Below, piece after piece: positions 53,901-63,073 of a stretch of DNA of 64,000 nucleotides. Numbering within the stretch: position 1 is the stretch's first letter; every line of letters begins with the position of its first letter. A program made the translations under genes and the position numbers. The stretch is from positions 6,572,001 to 6,636,000 of the forward strand of contig NZ_CP147520.1 in assembly GCF_037201975.1 (NCBI RefSeq). The letters are read 5' to 3'. Below the pieces are notes generated by a model. The model was not told the DNA's origin. It ran no database searches and was given only the letters and a program-made list of their open reading frames with translations. The DNA comes from Streptomyces sp. TG1A-60. Its GTDB lineage: Bacteria; Actinomycetota; Actinomycetes; Streptomycetales; Streptomycetaceae.

Positions 53901-54290
53901 TCAGGTCCGTCTTCTCTCCGTACGGCCGCGCAGGCGCCGTACCAGGCTCGGCAGGAGGACGAGCGAGCTGATCACGGTCACGGCCGTGATCCCACCGGTC
54001 ACCGACCACGAGTGGGTGGCGATCAGGCCCTGGGCGACGAGGAGGTTCACCGCGATCGCACCCGCGAGGGATGCCACGACACGGCCGAACGGTTCCAGTC
54101 CGCGCAGTGCGGCCCCGATGGCGGCTCCTGGCGCGACGAGGAGGAAGAGCAGGGTGAACGGGCCGCGCAGGACCGAGTCCGCGTCGGTGAACGCGAGCAC
54201 CGCGCCGACCCCAGCCACGGCCGCGGCCACACCCGCGAGCAGTGGTCCGCCACCTTCTGACAGGGATGGCTTGATACGTATGGTCTGCAT
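53901..54290 (-). CDS. Small membrane protein of the glycan cluster
   Basis: 129 residues with four hydrophobic segments: LLAGVAAAVAGVGAVLAF, FTLLFLLVAPGAAIGAALRG, ASLAGAIAVNLLVAQGLI and a last one TAVTVISSLVLLPSL, ending in RRLRGRTERRR. The segment layout resembles small integral proteins found next to glycosyltransferases, but no family is recognised. ATG 54290 is the first start without an implausible lead. Immediately upstream of, and coupled to, the acyltransferase gene. Confidence 0.7.
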   Translation of the reverse strand: MQTIRIKPSLSEGGGPLLAGVAAAVAGVGAVLAFTDADSVLRGPFTLLFLLVAPGAAIGAALRGLEPFGRVVASLAGAIAVNLLVAQGLIATHSWSVTGGITAVTVISSLVLLPSLVRRLRGRTERRRT

Positions 54291-54485
54291 TGGCGACTTT
54301 GCCCCCTGAAGCGCCGGATGCCGGGCTTCAATGTCGCTCAGCGGACGCGGGGCAGTCAAGACGCGGTGCGCGACCGCGCGCCGATTTGTCACGCGGCGGC
54401 AAAGAGAGGGGCCGCAGGAACGAGGTTTCCCCGGAGGCGTCACGCGCTTCCGGGGAAACTCGCGTTCACAGGGGGGTGGTCGCCG

Positions 54486-54648
54486 TTACGGGACGATCTG
54501 CAGCAGTCGGTTCGGGGAACCGGAGCCCGCGCTGGTGACCTTGCCGGTGACGGCGCCGGCGGTCAGTGCCGAGGCGACCTGGGCCGGGGTGGCCGAGGTG
54601 TGGCCGGCCAGGTAGACGGCGGCGGCGCCCGCGACGTGCGGTAGCGAG
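54486..54648 (-). pseudogene. C-terminal remnant of a subtilisin-like protease
   Basis: [20 protein letters not shown] and AQVASALTAGAVTGKVTSAG, then NRLLQIVP and stop, are the last 50 residues of secreted S8 proteases, starting just after the catalytic GTSMA(T/S)PHVAG. The catalytic serine and all upstream domains are missing. Probably left over from a deletion next to the lipase promoter. Confidence 0.8.
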
Positions 54649-54766
54649 GGTTGAACGCGGGGCGTGCGTTCCGTTGGGAGCGGGAAAGTATTGACATGAA
54701 CACTTCCGATCAACACGCGTAGTTGCTACGACGGTTGAGGCAGAGATCCTGCTAAAGGGAGGTTCC
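54649..54766. other. Promoter region of the SGNH lipase
   Basis: Contains TTGACA at 54691-54696; the best -10 is uncertain (no TANNNT at the ideal 17-18 spacing; TAGTTG at 54719 is 22 away). Ends in AGGGAGG, five bases before the ATG of the lipase. From 54291 to 54485 nothing is seen. Confidence 0.45.
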
Positions 54767-55573
54767 ATGAGACGTTCCCGACTTACGGCATACATGACCT
54801 CACTCGTCCTCGCCGTCGGCACCGCCCTCACCGGGGCCACGACGGCGCAGGCGTCCCAACAGGCCGCCGCCACCGGCTATGTGGCGCTCGGCGACTCCTA
54901 CTCCTCAGGTGTCGGAGCGGGCGCCTACATCTCCTCCAGCGGCGGCTGCAAGCGCAGCACGAAGGCCTACCCGTACCTCTGGGCCGCCGCCAACGCCCCC
55001 TCCTCCTTCGCGTTCACGGCCTGCTCGGGCGCCCGAACGGGTGATGTTCTCTCCGGTCAACTGGGACCGCTGGGCGCGGGCACCGGGCTGGTCTCGATCA
55101 CCGTCGGCGGCAACGACGCCGGGTTCGCCGACGTGATGACCACCTGCGTGCTGCAGTCCGACAGCGCCTGCGTCTCGCGCATCAACACGGCGAAGGCGTA
55201 CGTCGACTCGACGCTGCCCGGCCAACTGGACAAGGTGTACTCGGCGATCAGCGCGAAGGCACCGGCCGCCCATGTGGTGGTGCTCGGTTATCCCCGCCTC
55301 TACCGGCTGGGCGGCACCTGCCTGGGCCTGTCCCAGGCCAAGCGGTCCGCCATCAACAACGCGGCCGACTATCTGAACACCGCGATCGCCAAACGCGCCG
55401 CCGACCACGGCTTCGCCTTCGGCGACGTCCGCCCCGCGTTCACCGGGCATGAACTGTGCTCCGGCAGCGCGTGGCTGCACGGTCTCAACCTGCTGAACAC
55501 CGGCGACTCCTACCACCCGAAGGCCGCGGGGCAGTCGGGCGGATACCTGCCGGTGTTCAGGAGCGCGGCCTGA
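54767..55573 (+). CDS. Secreted SGNH/GDSL lipase
   Basis: A 268-residue extracellular esterase. Signal peptide residues 1-30 (cleavage near AQA/S). Block I GDSYSSG gives the nucleophile Ser-44, block III VGGNDAGF, and block V DSYHPKAAG gives Asp-247 and His-250. Six cysteines suggest three disulfides. Length and motifs match the S. rimosus lipase and its S. coelicolor homologues. Overlaps the convergent kinase gene by 17 bp at its 3' end. Confidence 0.93.
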   Translation: MRRSRLTAYMTSLVLAVGTALTGATTAQASQQAAATGYVALGDSYSSGVGAGAYISSSGGCKRSTKAYPYLWAAANAPSSFAFTACSGARTGDVLSGQLGPLGAGTGLVSITVGGNDAGFADVMTTCVLQSDSACVSRINTAKAYVDSTLPGQLDKVYSAISAKAPAAHVVVLGYPRLYRLGGTCLGLSQAKRSAINNAADYLNTAIAKRAADHGFAFGDVRPAFTGHELCSGSAWLHGLNLLNTGDSYHPKAAGQSGGYLPVFRSAA

Positions 55574-57284
55574 CGGCCCCGTCGAGGGCTCCGGCTTCGT
55601 CCTCGTAGCCGTCGGAGTCCTCGGGGTCGTCCGAGTCGGAGGGGGAGGAGGCCCCGCCCGTGGTCGGGGCCTCCGTCTCGCAGGTCACCGAGAACGCGAC
55701 GGAATCGGACTTCGCGCGCACCGGGCCGCGCACCTCGACGCCGATCTCGTCCGCGTGGCTCCCCGACGTCGAGACGACGACCCGGTCCTGCTTGGTCCTC
55801 TCGCCGCCGGACGGGAACGACAGCGTCTTCCAGCCGGTGTCCTCGACCTCGCCGTCCCGCGCCACCCAGCGGTAGTCGACTTCCACGGGGACCCTGCCCA
55901 CGGTGAACGTCGCGGTGAAGGTGGGCGCCTGCCCGTCCGGCGGCGGACAGGCGCCCACGTAGTCGGTGTTGGCGCCCTCGACCGTCACCTCGACGGACTG
56001 GGTGGGCGGCTCGCTCGTGGTCCCGCTGCCGTCGGACGGGGCCGAGGGGGTGTCGCCCTCGTCGCTCGGGGTCTCGCCGCCGCCCGTCGACTCGCCCGCA
56101 CCCCCGTCACCGGTCTGTCCGCCGGTGCCGCCCGTCGTGCCCGCCCCACTGGTGGTGTCGGCGTCACTCCCGCCGCCGTCACGGGTGATGAGGGCGTACG
56201 TCAGCCCGGCGATGGCGAAGGCGACCGCGGCGATACCGGCGATCAGGAAGACGAGGGCGCGACGGTCGCGGTCCGGCCCGGCGGCGGGCACCGCCGAGGG
56301 CCGGGCCGCGGCGGCCGGGGCGGGACGTGGCGGGGTCGGGGGGCCGTACCGGTGCGCGTCCGGATCCGGACTCCCGCTCGCGCCCGGACTCGGGAAGGCG
56401 GCCACCGTCGGGCTGTTCGGGCCCGAGGCGGCCGTGTCGGCGCGCGGGGTGCCGCCCGCGCCGATGATCCGCAGGTCCTGCTCCGCCCGCTCGGTGGAGA
56501 TCCGCTCGGCCGGATCCTTGCGCAACAGCCCCTCGATCACCGGGGCCAGCGGGCCGGCCCGGAGCGGCGGCGGAAGCTCCTCGTCGACGACCGCGCGCAG
56601 GGTGCTCAGCGGAGTGTTCTGCCGGAAGGGCGAGTTGCCCTCGACCGCCGCGTACAGCAGAACACCGAGCGACCACAGGTCGGACTCGGGGCCGGGCGTA
56701 CGGCCCAGCGCGCGCTCGGGGGCGAGGAACTCGGGGGAGCCGATGACCTCGCCGGTCATGGTCAGCGCGGAGCTGCCCTCGACCATGGCGATGCCGAAGT
56801 CGGTGAGGACCACCCGGCCGTCGTTGGACATGAGCACGTTGGCCGGCTTCACGTCCCGGTGCAGCACGCCGGCCTCGTGCGCCGCGCGCAGGGCGGCCAG
56901 CACCTCGGCGCCGAGGTGCGCGGCGCGCTGCGGGGAGAGCGGACCCTCGGCGTCCAGGAGATCGGCGAGCGAGAGCCCGCGCACCAGCTCCATCACGATC
57001 CACGGGCGGCCGTCCTCCATGGCCACGTCGTACACCGTGACGACGTTGCGGCTGGCGACCCGGGCCGCCGCCCACGCCTCCCGCTCCAGACGGGCGTACA
57101 TCCGCTCGACGTCGGAGGCCGGGACACCGCCCGGCGCCCGTACCTCCTTGACCGCGACCTCACGGTGCAGCACCTCGTCCCGGGCCCGCCACACGGTTCC
57201 CATGCCGCCCTCGCCCAGCGGGGTCAGCAGCCGGTAGCGGCCGGCGATCACACGTTCGCTGCCTGGCTCTCCGGACACGGACAT
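55557..57284 (-). CDS. Membrane Ser/Thr protein kinase (PknB-type)
   Basis: 575 residues. Kinase domain residues 15-275: GEGGMGTVW loop, catalytic Lys-46 (VAVKEV), HRDVKPANVL, DFGIAMVEG and GSPEFLAPERALG. Then a Pro/Ala linker, one membrane helix at about 343-366, a Thr/Gly/Ser-rich extracellular linker and a beta-rich sensor domain of about 110 residues with two cysteines. No PASTA repeats, so the ligand differs from PknB. ATG 57284; next to a metal transporter gene upstream. Confidence 0.93.
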   Translation of the reverse strand: MSVSGEPGSERVIAGRYRLLTPLGEGGMGTVWRARDEVLHREVAVKEVRAPGGVPASDVERMYARLEREAWAAARVASRNVVTVYDVAMEDGRPWIVMELVRGLSLADLLDAEGPLSPQRAAHLGAEVLAALRAAHEAGVLHRDVKPANVLMSNDGRVVLTDFGIAMVEGSSALTMTGEVIGSPEFLAPERALGRTPGPESDLWSLGVLLYAAVEGNSPFRQNTPLSTLRAVVDEELPPPLRAGPLAPVIEGLLRKDPAERISTERAEQDLRIIGAGGTPRADTAASGPNSPTVAAFPSPGASGSPDPDAHRYGPPTPPRPAPAAAARPSAVPAAGPDRDRRALVFLIAGIAAVAFAIAGLTYALITRDGGGSDADTTSGAGTTGGTGGQTGDGGAGESTGGGETPSDEGDTPSAPSDGSGTTSEPPTQSVEVTVEGANTDYVGACPPPDGQAPTFTATFTVGRVPVEVDYRWVARDGEVEDTGWKTLSFPSGGERTKQDRVVVSTSGSHADEIGVEVRGPVRAKSDSVAFSVTCETEAPTTGGASSPSDSDDPEDSDGYEDEAGALDGAVRPRS

Positions 57285-57344
57285 CCCCCATCGGTCGCAC
57301 CCGCCTGAAATCTCCACTCCGTGCGATTTCTTGACAAAAGTAGC

Positions 57345-59078
57345 TCAGCCGAGGGCGGATGCCGCCCCCCTGAGCACCAGACCGGCCCCCAGAGCGACGA
57401 CCAGCAACGCCGAGGCCAGCGGTACGGTCCGGCGCACCAGTGCCGCCGTCGGCCCGCCGAGCCGGCCCTCACCCTTGTCCAGCACCCGCGTCGCCCAGCC
57501 GCCCGCCTTCACCACGGCATACCCGGCCGCCGTCAGCGTGAGCGCGAGGCCGATGCCGTACGCCAGCACGAGCAGCAGCCCGAACCACGCCTTCCCCAGC
57601 GCCGCCGCGCCGACCAGCACGACCACGGCCGACGGGCTCGGCACCATCCCGCCCGCGAAACCGAGCAGGATCGTGCCGCGCAGGGTGGGCGCGGTGGGGT
57701 GCGTGTGTGTGAAGCCGCCATGGGTGTGGGTGACGCCGCCGCCGAAGAGGGAGCGCTTCGGGGTGGGGGCGCCGCTGTGCTCGCGGCTGTGGTCGTGGGC
57801 GTGACCGTGTGCCCTGGCCGGCGCGTGCTCGTGGGTGTGCGCCTCGACCGGCGTGTGGGTGTGCGCCCGCGCCTGGGCGAGCACGAGTTGGCGCTCGCGC
57901 GCGTGGTCGTGGGAGTGGCCGTGCCCGTGGTGGGGCTCGTGCTCGTGGTCATGGTCATGGTCATGGTCGTGGCTGTGCCTCTCCGTACGCCCGTGCCCGT
58001 GTTCATGGCGGTGCTCGTGGCCGTGTCCGTGCCCCGGCGTGAGCGCCGGCTTGCGGTTCAGCCACGCGCGGCGTGCGAGCGTCAGGCCCGCCGCCATCAC
58101 GAAGAGGCCGCTCGCGATGCCCAGCCAGGTGATCACGGACGGAGCGGCGGCCGACCCGGCGAGGACGAGGAGACCGAGGGCGACGACGCCGAGGGTATGG
58201 GTGACCGTCACGGACGCGGCCATGGGCAGGACGTCGCGCATCCGGGCCCGGTCGCGGGCGGCGGCCGTCGCGGCCATCAGGGTCTTGCCGTGGCCCGGGC
58301 CGAGGGCGTGCATCGCGCCGAGGAACATGGCGATGCCGAAGGCGAGGGCGCCGAAGCCGAGGGTGAGGTCGCGGCTGGAGACCAGGTCGTCGAGGGCCCG
58401 GGTCCAGCGGTCGGCGCCGCGTGGGAGGACCGAGGCGCCGGGCGCGTCACCGCGCTGCTCGGCCAGCGCGGGGCCGCCGGGCCGCACCTGGAGCGAGGCC
58501 GTCGCCGTGTCCTCCGGCGACTGCAGCAACTCCTCGGGGTAGCTGCTGAGTTCCCGGGAGATCGACTCCTCGGGAACGTCCGACCCGGTGAGGGTCATGC
58601 CGTCGCCCCGGGCGGTGACCTCGCGCCAGCCGGGACCGGAGTCCACGGCGGCGTGGAAGCGTACGTCGGCGGCGCGGTCCGGCAGCGGAGCCGTCAGCCG
58701 GCACTCCACGCGCAGCGTCTTCAGCCCCGCCTGGCCCGGCCGCTCCTCGGCCCGGCTGGACCTGAGCGTCACCTCGACGGCACGTCCGTCGACGGTGACC
58801 TCACTGCCCTCGGTGGCCGTCTCGCACCGTTCGCGGGCCCACTTCCCGCTGCCCTGCCGCTCGATGGCGGGCTCGGCCTGGGTCGCCGGGATCTCCGCGA
58901 GGTCCTCGACATGGAAGATGCTCAGCTGCCCGTCGGCGGCGACGAGGCCGTCGTACCGGTTGACGGTGAAGTTGCCGAGCGGGTGGGCGCTCGCGGTCCC
59001 GGCGGGGACGAGGACGAGCGCGCAGACGGCCGGGAGGACGGCCGCGCAGGAGGCGAACACGCGCCGGGGGGACTTCAC
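57345..59078 (-). CDS. NicO-type nickel/cobalt transporter with His-rich loop
   Basis: 577 residues. Signal peptide (to about residue 32), an extracellular domain of about 200 residues starting HPLGNFTVNRYDGL, then six membrane helices of the RcnA/NicO fold: GAMHALGPGHGKTLMAA (motif with His), VTVTHTLGVVALGLLVL and GGMVPSPSAVVVLVGAAALG. Between helices is a loop with more than 30 His, mostly HD/HG/HE/HT pairs (positions about 57700-58030), presumably metal-binding. GTG 59078 overlaps the TPR gene's stop. Export of Ni/Co is inferred. Confidence 0.9.
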   Translation of the reverse strand: MKSPRRVFASCAAVLPAVCALVLVPAGTASAHPLGNFTVNRYDGLVAADGQLSIFHVEDLAEIPATQAEPAIERQGSGKWARERCETATEGSEVTVDGRAVEVTLRSSRAEERPGQAGLKTLRVECRLTAPLPDRAADVRFHAAVDSGPGWREVTARGDGMTLTGSDVPEESISRELSSYPEELLQSPEDTATASLQVRPGGPALAEQRGDAPGASVLPRGADRWTRALDDLVSSRDLTLGFGALAFGIAMFLGAMHALGPGHGKTLMAATAAARDRARMRDVLPMAASVTVTHTLGVVALGLLVLAGSAAAPSVITWLGIASGLFVMAAGLTLARRAWLNRKPALTPGHGHGHEHRHEHGHGRTERHSHDHDHDHDHEHEPHHGHGHSHDHARERQLVLAQARAHTHTPVEAHTHEHAPARAHGHAHDHSREHSGAPTPKRSLFGGGVTHTHGGFTHTHPTAPTLRGTILLGFAGGMVPSPSAVVVLVGAAALGKAWFGLLLVLAYGIGLALTLTAAGYAVVKAGGWATRVLDKGEGRLGGPTAALVRRTVPLASALLVVALGAGLVLRGAASALG

Positions 59079-60577
59079 TTGCCGGCCTCCAGAGCCTTCA
59101 GGGTCCTACGGGCCTGCGCCGCGCCGAGCGGCGAGAATCCGGGGTTGAGGTCGAGCGCCGCCCTGAGCGAGGTCCGGGCGTCCCGCTCGTCGCCGGCCGC
59201 GTACTCGACCATGCCGCGGTGGTACAGGAACGTCGCGTCCTGGTAGCCGGTGGCCGTGGCGCGGCGGGCGTACGGCAGGGCCTCGGCGTCGCGGCCGTTG
59301 ACGTGCAGCGCCCAGGCGAGGGCGTCCGCCGTGTGGACCGTCTCCCGGCGCTTCCACTCGGCCTCGGCCGCCCGCAGCGCTGCCTTCTCGTCGCCGTGGT
59401 CGGCTGCGGCGAGCGCGGTGTCCAGGTCGGCGTTGACACCGTTGGAGCGGGCCAGGGCGGTGTAGGCGTCCACCAGCGTGTACTGGTCGCCCGCCCTGGT
59501 CGCGTCACCCTTCGCCTCGTACAGCTCGCCGAGCACGACGAGCGGTCCCGGCAGCGGATGGGCGGACACGACCTGCTCCAGGCCGCGGATCGCCTCCGCG
59601 CCGTCGCCGCTCGCGGCCTGGGCGCGGGCGCGGCCCTCCAGCGCGGGAAGGTAGGTGTCGTCGGCGCCGAGAGCGCGCGCGTAGTGGTCGAGGGAGGTCT
59701 TGTGGTCGCCCTGCTTCCAGGCGAGCTGGCCGAGCTGGGTGGCCACGTAGGCGATGTCGCCGCGGGTCGCCGCCGAGTCGAGCGCCTGCTCCAGCACACG
59801 CCGGGCGGTCTTCACGTCGCCGCGCAGCTCGTGCACGTAGGCGTACCGCGTGAACACGGGGATGCCGGGGCGCCGGGTGTCCGCCAGCCGCGCCGCCTTC
59901 AACGCCTCGTCGTAGCGGCCGAGTTCGACCAGGGCGTCGATGCGGCTGCACAACGCCCGTTCGCTGTAGGGGTTCTCCTTCAGCGCCCGGTCCGCGTACC
60001 GCAGCGCCCCCTCGAACTCGTGACGTGCGGCGGCGAGCGCGGCGAGCCCCGCGAGCGCCGGGTCGTTGTCCGGCCGCAGCTCCAGCGAGCGCTCCAGGGC
60101 CTTCTCGGCCTGCGGGTAGCGGGAGGGGTCGCCCTTGACGCGGGCCTGCTCGACGTACGCGAGGCCGAGCGTGGACCAGGAGCCGAAATCCTTCGGCTGT
60201 TCCTTGAGATGGGCCTGGAGCCGGGTGACCGCCGAGTCGAGGTCACCACGGGCGAGCTGTGCCGCCGAGACCCCCGGCGAGGTGGACGCGGCGAGCGTCC
60301 GGTCCTCGTCCCGGGCGCCCAGGGCGACCGCGAACCCGGTGAAGGCGACGGCCAGCGCCGCCGCGCACGCGGTGAGCCGCAGCAACCGCCCCCCGGCGGA
60401 CGCGGGAGCGGGACGGCGGGCGGGCTCGGCAGCGGGCTCCGGGCGGGGCCCGTTGCCGGACGCGGTGCCGGTCGCCGGGCCGGACTCGGCGATGTCGCGC
60501 CGGTCGTCCCCGGAGGTCCCCTCGTCGGGACGCGGACGCCCGTCCTGCGACGCGCTCTCGTTCGTACGCGGGGACAT
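59075..60577 (-). CDS. TPR membrane protein, cotranscribed with the metal transporter
   Basis: 500 residues. Residues 1-65 are acidic/Pro-rich and cytoplasmic, one membrane helix at about 66-86, then an extracellular domain of about 400 residues made of TPR repeats (for example YPQAEKALERSLELRPDNDP, EFEGALRYADRALKENPYSE). Such proteins act as scaffolds. ATG 60577 follows GAGGAGAGGG. The overlap GTGA with the transporter gene suggests they work together; this TPR + NicO pair is what I recall next to DUF4331 genes. Confidence 0.85.
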   Translation of the reverse strand: MSPRTNESASQDGRPRPDEGTSGDDRRDIAESGPATGTASGNGPRPEPAAEPARRPAPASAGGRLLRLTACAAALAVAFTGFAVALGARDEDRTLAASTSPGVSAAQLARGDLDSAVTRLQAHLKEQPKDFGSWSTLGLAYVEQARVKGDPSRYPQAEKALERSLELRPDNDPALAGLAALAAARHEFEGALRYADRALKENPYSERALCSRIDALVELGRYDEALKAARLADTRRPGIPVFTRYAYVHELRGDVKTARRVLEQALDSAATRGDIAYVATQLGQLAWKQGDHKTSLDHYARALGADDTYLPALEGRARAQAASGDGAEAIRGLEQVVSAHPLPGPLVVLGELYEAKGDATRAGDQYTLVDAYTALARSNGVNADLDTALAAADHGDEKAALRAAEAEWKRRETVHTADALAWALHVNGRDAEALPYARRATATGYQDATFLYHRGMVEYAAGDERDARTSLRAALDLNPGFSPLGAAQARRTLKALEAGK

Positions 60578-60674
60578 GCCCTCTCCTCAACAGCCGTGCG
60601 TGGTGCGGTGGTGGTGATCGTGGGGCGCGGCCCGCGCCATGGGGATGGGTACGAGCGGGCCGCGCCGGTCGGTG

Positions 60675-60701
60675 GGCCGGGCCCGCTGAAGGGGCCCGGC
60701 C
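60675..60701 (-). terminator. Hairpin after the DUF4331 gene
   Basis: GGCCGGGCCC (60675-60684) pairs with GGGCCCGGCC (60692-60701). Lies just after the DUF4331 stop and before the TPR gene, so these may be separate or attenuated units. Confidence 0.6.
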
Positions 60702-60709
60702 GGGGCGGA

Positions 60710-62233
60710 CTAGTAGTACGCCCGGTCGTTCATCCGGCGGCGCCACCACAGCAGACCCGTGCCGATGAGCAGGACACCGGCCGCGCCGGCACCGGCCGAG
60801 GTCGCGATCAGCGTGGTGTCGTCGGTGCCGCTCTCGACACCGGTGCCGAGGGCGCTGCGCACACTGTTCGTGGTGTTGCCCTCGACGGTCTTGCCGCGCG
60901 AACCGGCCGTCGGCAGACCCACGTACGGGAAGGACTTGCCGAACTTCTTGTCGTTCTTGTCGACCGCGTCGCCCAAGTCGTTCTTGGCGCCGAGCAGTTC
61001 ACCCTCGACGACCTGCAGTGCGATGTCGATCACGTCGTCGGTGAGCCGGCGGCCGTTCGGGAAGCCCTGGTTGTCGCCGTCGAGCACGCCCAGCCGCTTC
61101 GGCTTCTTGGTGGGCTCGATGGAGGTGTTGAGGCGCAGCTGCTCCGACGGGGTCACGTGCGGGGGCTGGTTGAGGCCCTCGACGCCCTTCAGGAAGACGT
61201 CGACGAGGTCGTTGCGCGGCTCCTCGGGCGCGGGGATCTGGTAGATCGCCTCGATGAGCTTGGGCAGCTCCGGCTCGGTGACGTTCTTCAGGAACTGCGC
61301 GTCGTCCACCGGCGAGGACGCGTTGAACGTGTCCTTGTCCCTGATGGGGTTGACGACTTCGTTGACCAGCGGCATGCCGAGGCGCGACACCTGGTGGAAC
61401 CGGCCGTTGGCGCCCTTGCGCTGGGTCGTCGACCAGATGCCCACGATCGGCTGGTCCTCGGACTCAACGAGCGCCTCGCTCGGCACCTGCAGGGCGATGG
61501 AGTTGACGTTGTACTGCTTGAGCGTGTCCCGCCCGACCTCGGAGAGGTCACCGCCGTACAGCAGGTCGAAGACGCGCAGGTCCAGGAAGAACGGGTCATC
61601 GGCCTGGCCGGCGTACGTCGTCACCCCGCTCGCGGTCTTGTAGACGGCGTCGTCGCGCAGCTTCTTGTAGTTCGGCATCGACGCCTTGCCGACGTTCGAC
61701 GGCGCCACCCGCACGTCGTCCGCGAGCTTCGTCTTGGAGACCGCGCGCCGGTTCTTGAGCTTGATGAGCTCGATGTCGTACGTCTGCGTGATGTTGAGGT
61801 CCGGGTCGTCGAGGCTCTCCACGACGCCCGTGTTGTACAGGAACGTCTTGTCGTTCTTCGTCTTCGTCTCGAACGTGTAGCGGAAGACCAGGTCCTCCTG
61901 CGCGTCGCCGTCCTGGTCGACGCGGATGTCGTACTGCGCGTCCTCGGCGAACGTGAAGAAGTTCGGTCCGCCCGCCGGTTCCTCGAAGGGGATCCAGTTC
62001 GCGATGATCGTCGTCGTGTCCGGCTTGTCCGGGCTGACGAACGCGTACACGTCCGTGTTGTCGAACTGGGGCTCCCCCGAGATCAGCGGGGCCTCGCGAT
62101 GGCTGGAGGCGGAGGCCGCCCCCGGTTCCAGCGCGGTGACGCCGGCGGCTGCGAGCCCTCCGGCGGCCAGCGAACCACAGATGAGGGACGCGACGCTCCT
62201 GCGCCCCGCGCCGCTCCTGGAAGTAGGTGTCAT
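60710..62233 (-). CDS. Secreted DUF4331 family protein with C-terminal membrane anchor
   Basis: 507 residues. Signal peptide residues 1-42 (RRS...LAAGG..ASA), SSHREAPLISGEPQFDNTD at the mature start (the DUF4331 signature), DVYAFVSPDKP, and a C-terminal helix LIATSAGAGAAGVLLIGTGL followed by RRR, typical of a cell-wall-exposed anchor. DUF4331 proteins of actinobacteria have no established reaction. Divergent from the SigK-like gene, so possibly under its control. Confidence 0.88.
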   Translation of the reverse strand: MTPTSRSGAGRRSVASLICGSLAAGGLAAAGVTALEPGAASASSHREAPLISGEPQFDNTDVYAFVSPDKPDTTTIIANWIPFEEPAGGPNFFTFAEDAQYDIRVDQDGDAQEDLVFRYTFETKTKNDKTFLYNTGVVESLDDPDLNITQTYDIELIKLKNRRAVSKTKLADDVRVAPSNVGKASMPNYKKLRDDAVYKTASGVTTYAGQADDPFFLDLRVFDLLYGGDLSEVGRDTLKQYNVNSIALQVPSEALVESEDQPIVGIWSTTQRKGANGRFHQVSRLGMPLVNEVVNPIRDKDTFNASSPVDDAQFLKNVTEPELPKLIEAIYQIPAPEEPRNDLVDVFLKGVEGLNQPPHVTPSEQLRLNTSIEPTKKPKRLGVLDGDNQGFPNGRRLTDDVIDIALQVVEGELLGAKNDLGDAVDKNDKKFGKSFPYVGLPTAGSRGKTVEGNTTNSVRSALGTGVESGTDDTTLIATSAGAGAAGVLLIGTGLLWWRRRMNDRAYY

Positions 62234-62530
62234 GCCGTCCGTCCTCTGTCCAACTTGCCTGACGAACGCCATTCGGAGCGGTCGGCAGGGTGGATTGGTC
62301 GAATCCCAAACGTTCTTACGGCGCGTTTGACAGGTTGTTTCAGCGCGGAGCGCGATTCGTCGATCGGGATCTCGTCCCACCCGGTGCGGTCGCATCCGGG
62401 CCGACCGGATCCGTCGGCGGGCGACCCGCGTTTCGGGCAGGCTGATCCGTACCCCCATCCGGAGGTGGGTTCGTTGCGAATGCCTTACGCGCGGGGATGG
62501 CCGTGCTCGGCCGGAGGCGAGGGGGAGCCA
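62234..62530. other. Divergent promoter region of the DUF4331 and SigK-like genes
   Basis: 297 bp with no gene. ECF-type promoters are expected but no pair of matching -35/-10 elements on the two sides is obvious. ATG 62480 would give the sigma factor a 17-residue N-terminal extension. Confidence 0.5.
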
Positions 62531-63073
62531 GTGGAGGCGGACAGGCTGCTGGTCCGGGTGGCCGGCGGCGACCAACGGGCCTTCGAGGACCTGTACGCGG
62601 TGGTGTCCGGCCCGGTGTTCGGGCTGGTCCGCCGGGTCGTCCGGGACCCCGCGCAGTCGGAGGAGGTGGCTCAGGAGGTGCTGCTCGAACTCTGGCGCTC
62701 CGCGGGCCGGTTCGACCCCGCCCGGGGCAGCGCCCTGTCCTGGGTCCTCACCCTCGCGCACCGGCGCGCGGTGGACCGGGTGCGCAGCGCCCGCGCCGCC
62801 ACCGAGCGCGAACGGCGCGAGGGGCGGCGGTCCCACCTCACCGCCTTCGACCAGGTCACCGAGGAGGTCGAGGCCGGACTCGAACGCCAGTGGGTGCGCC
62901 ACTGCCTGGAGAAACTCACCTCCCTGCAGCGCGAGTCCGTCACCCTCGCCTACTACGACGGTTACACCTACCGTGAGGTGGCCGAGCGGCTCTCCTGCCC
63001 GCTCGGCACGGTCAAGACCCGTATGCGCGACGGACTCACACGGCTGCGCGAATGCCTGGGAGGAGCCGCATGA
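62531..63073 (+). CDS. sigK: ECF RNA polymerase sigma factor, SigK-like
   Basis: 180 residues. Region 2 (AFEDLYAVVSGPVFGLVRRV, PAQSEEVAQEVLLELWR, AGRFDPARGSALSWVLTLAH) and region 4 (TSLQRESVTLAYYDGYTYRE, VAERLSCPLGTVKTRMRDGL) are complete. It resembles the SigK group, partnered with RskA anti-sigma factors. GTG 62531 follows GGGGGAG. The 3' end leads by ATGA into a 13-codon minigene and then the anti-sigma gene. Confidence 0.92.
   Translation: MEADRLLVRVAGGDQRAFEDLYAVVSGPVFGLVRRVVRDPAQSEEVAQEVLLELWRSAGRFDPARGSALSWVLTLAHRRAVDRVRSARAATERERREGRRSHLTAFDQVTEEVEAGLERQWVRHCLEKLTSLQRESVTLAYYDGYTYREVAERLSCPLGTVKTRMRDGLTRLRECLGGAA

Noticed and set aside
59219..62530. Long plus-strand frame preceding the sigma factor
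   Set aside because: Antisense of the TPR and DUF4331 genes; sigma homology starts only near 62531.
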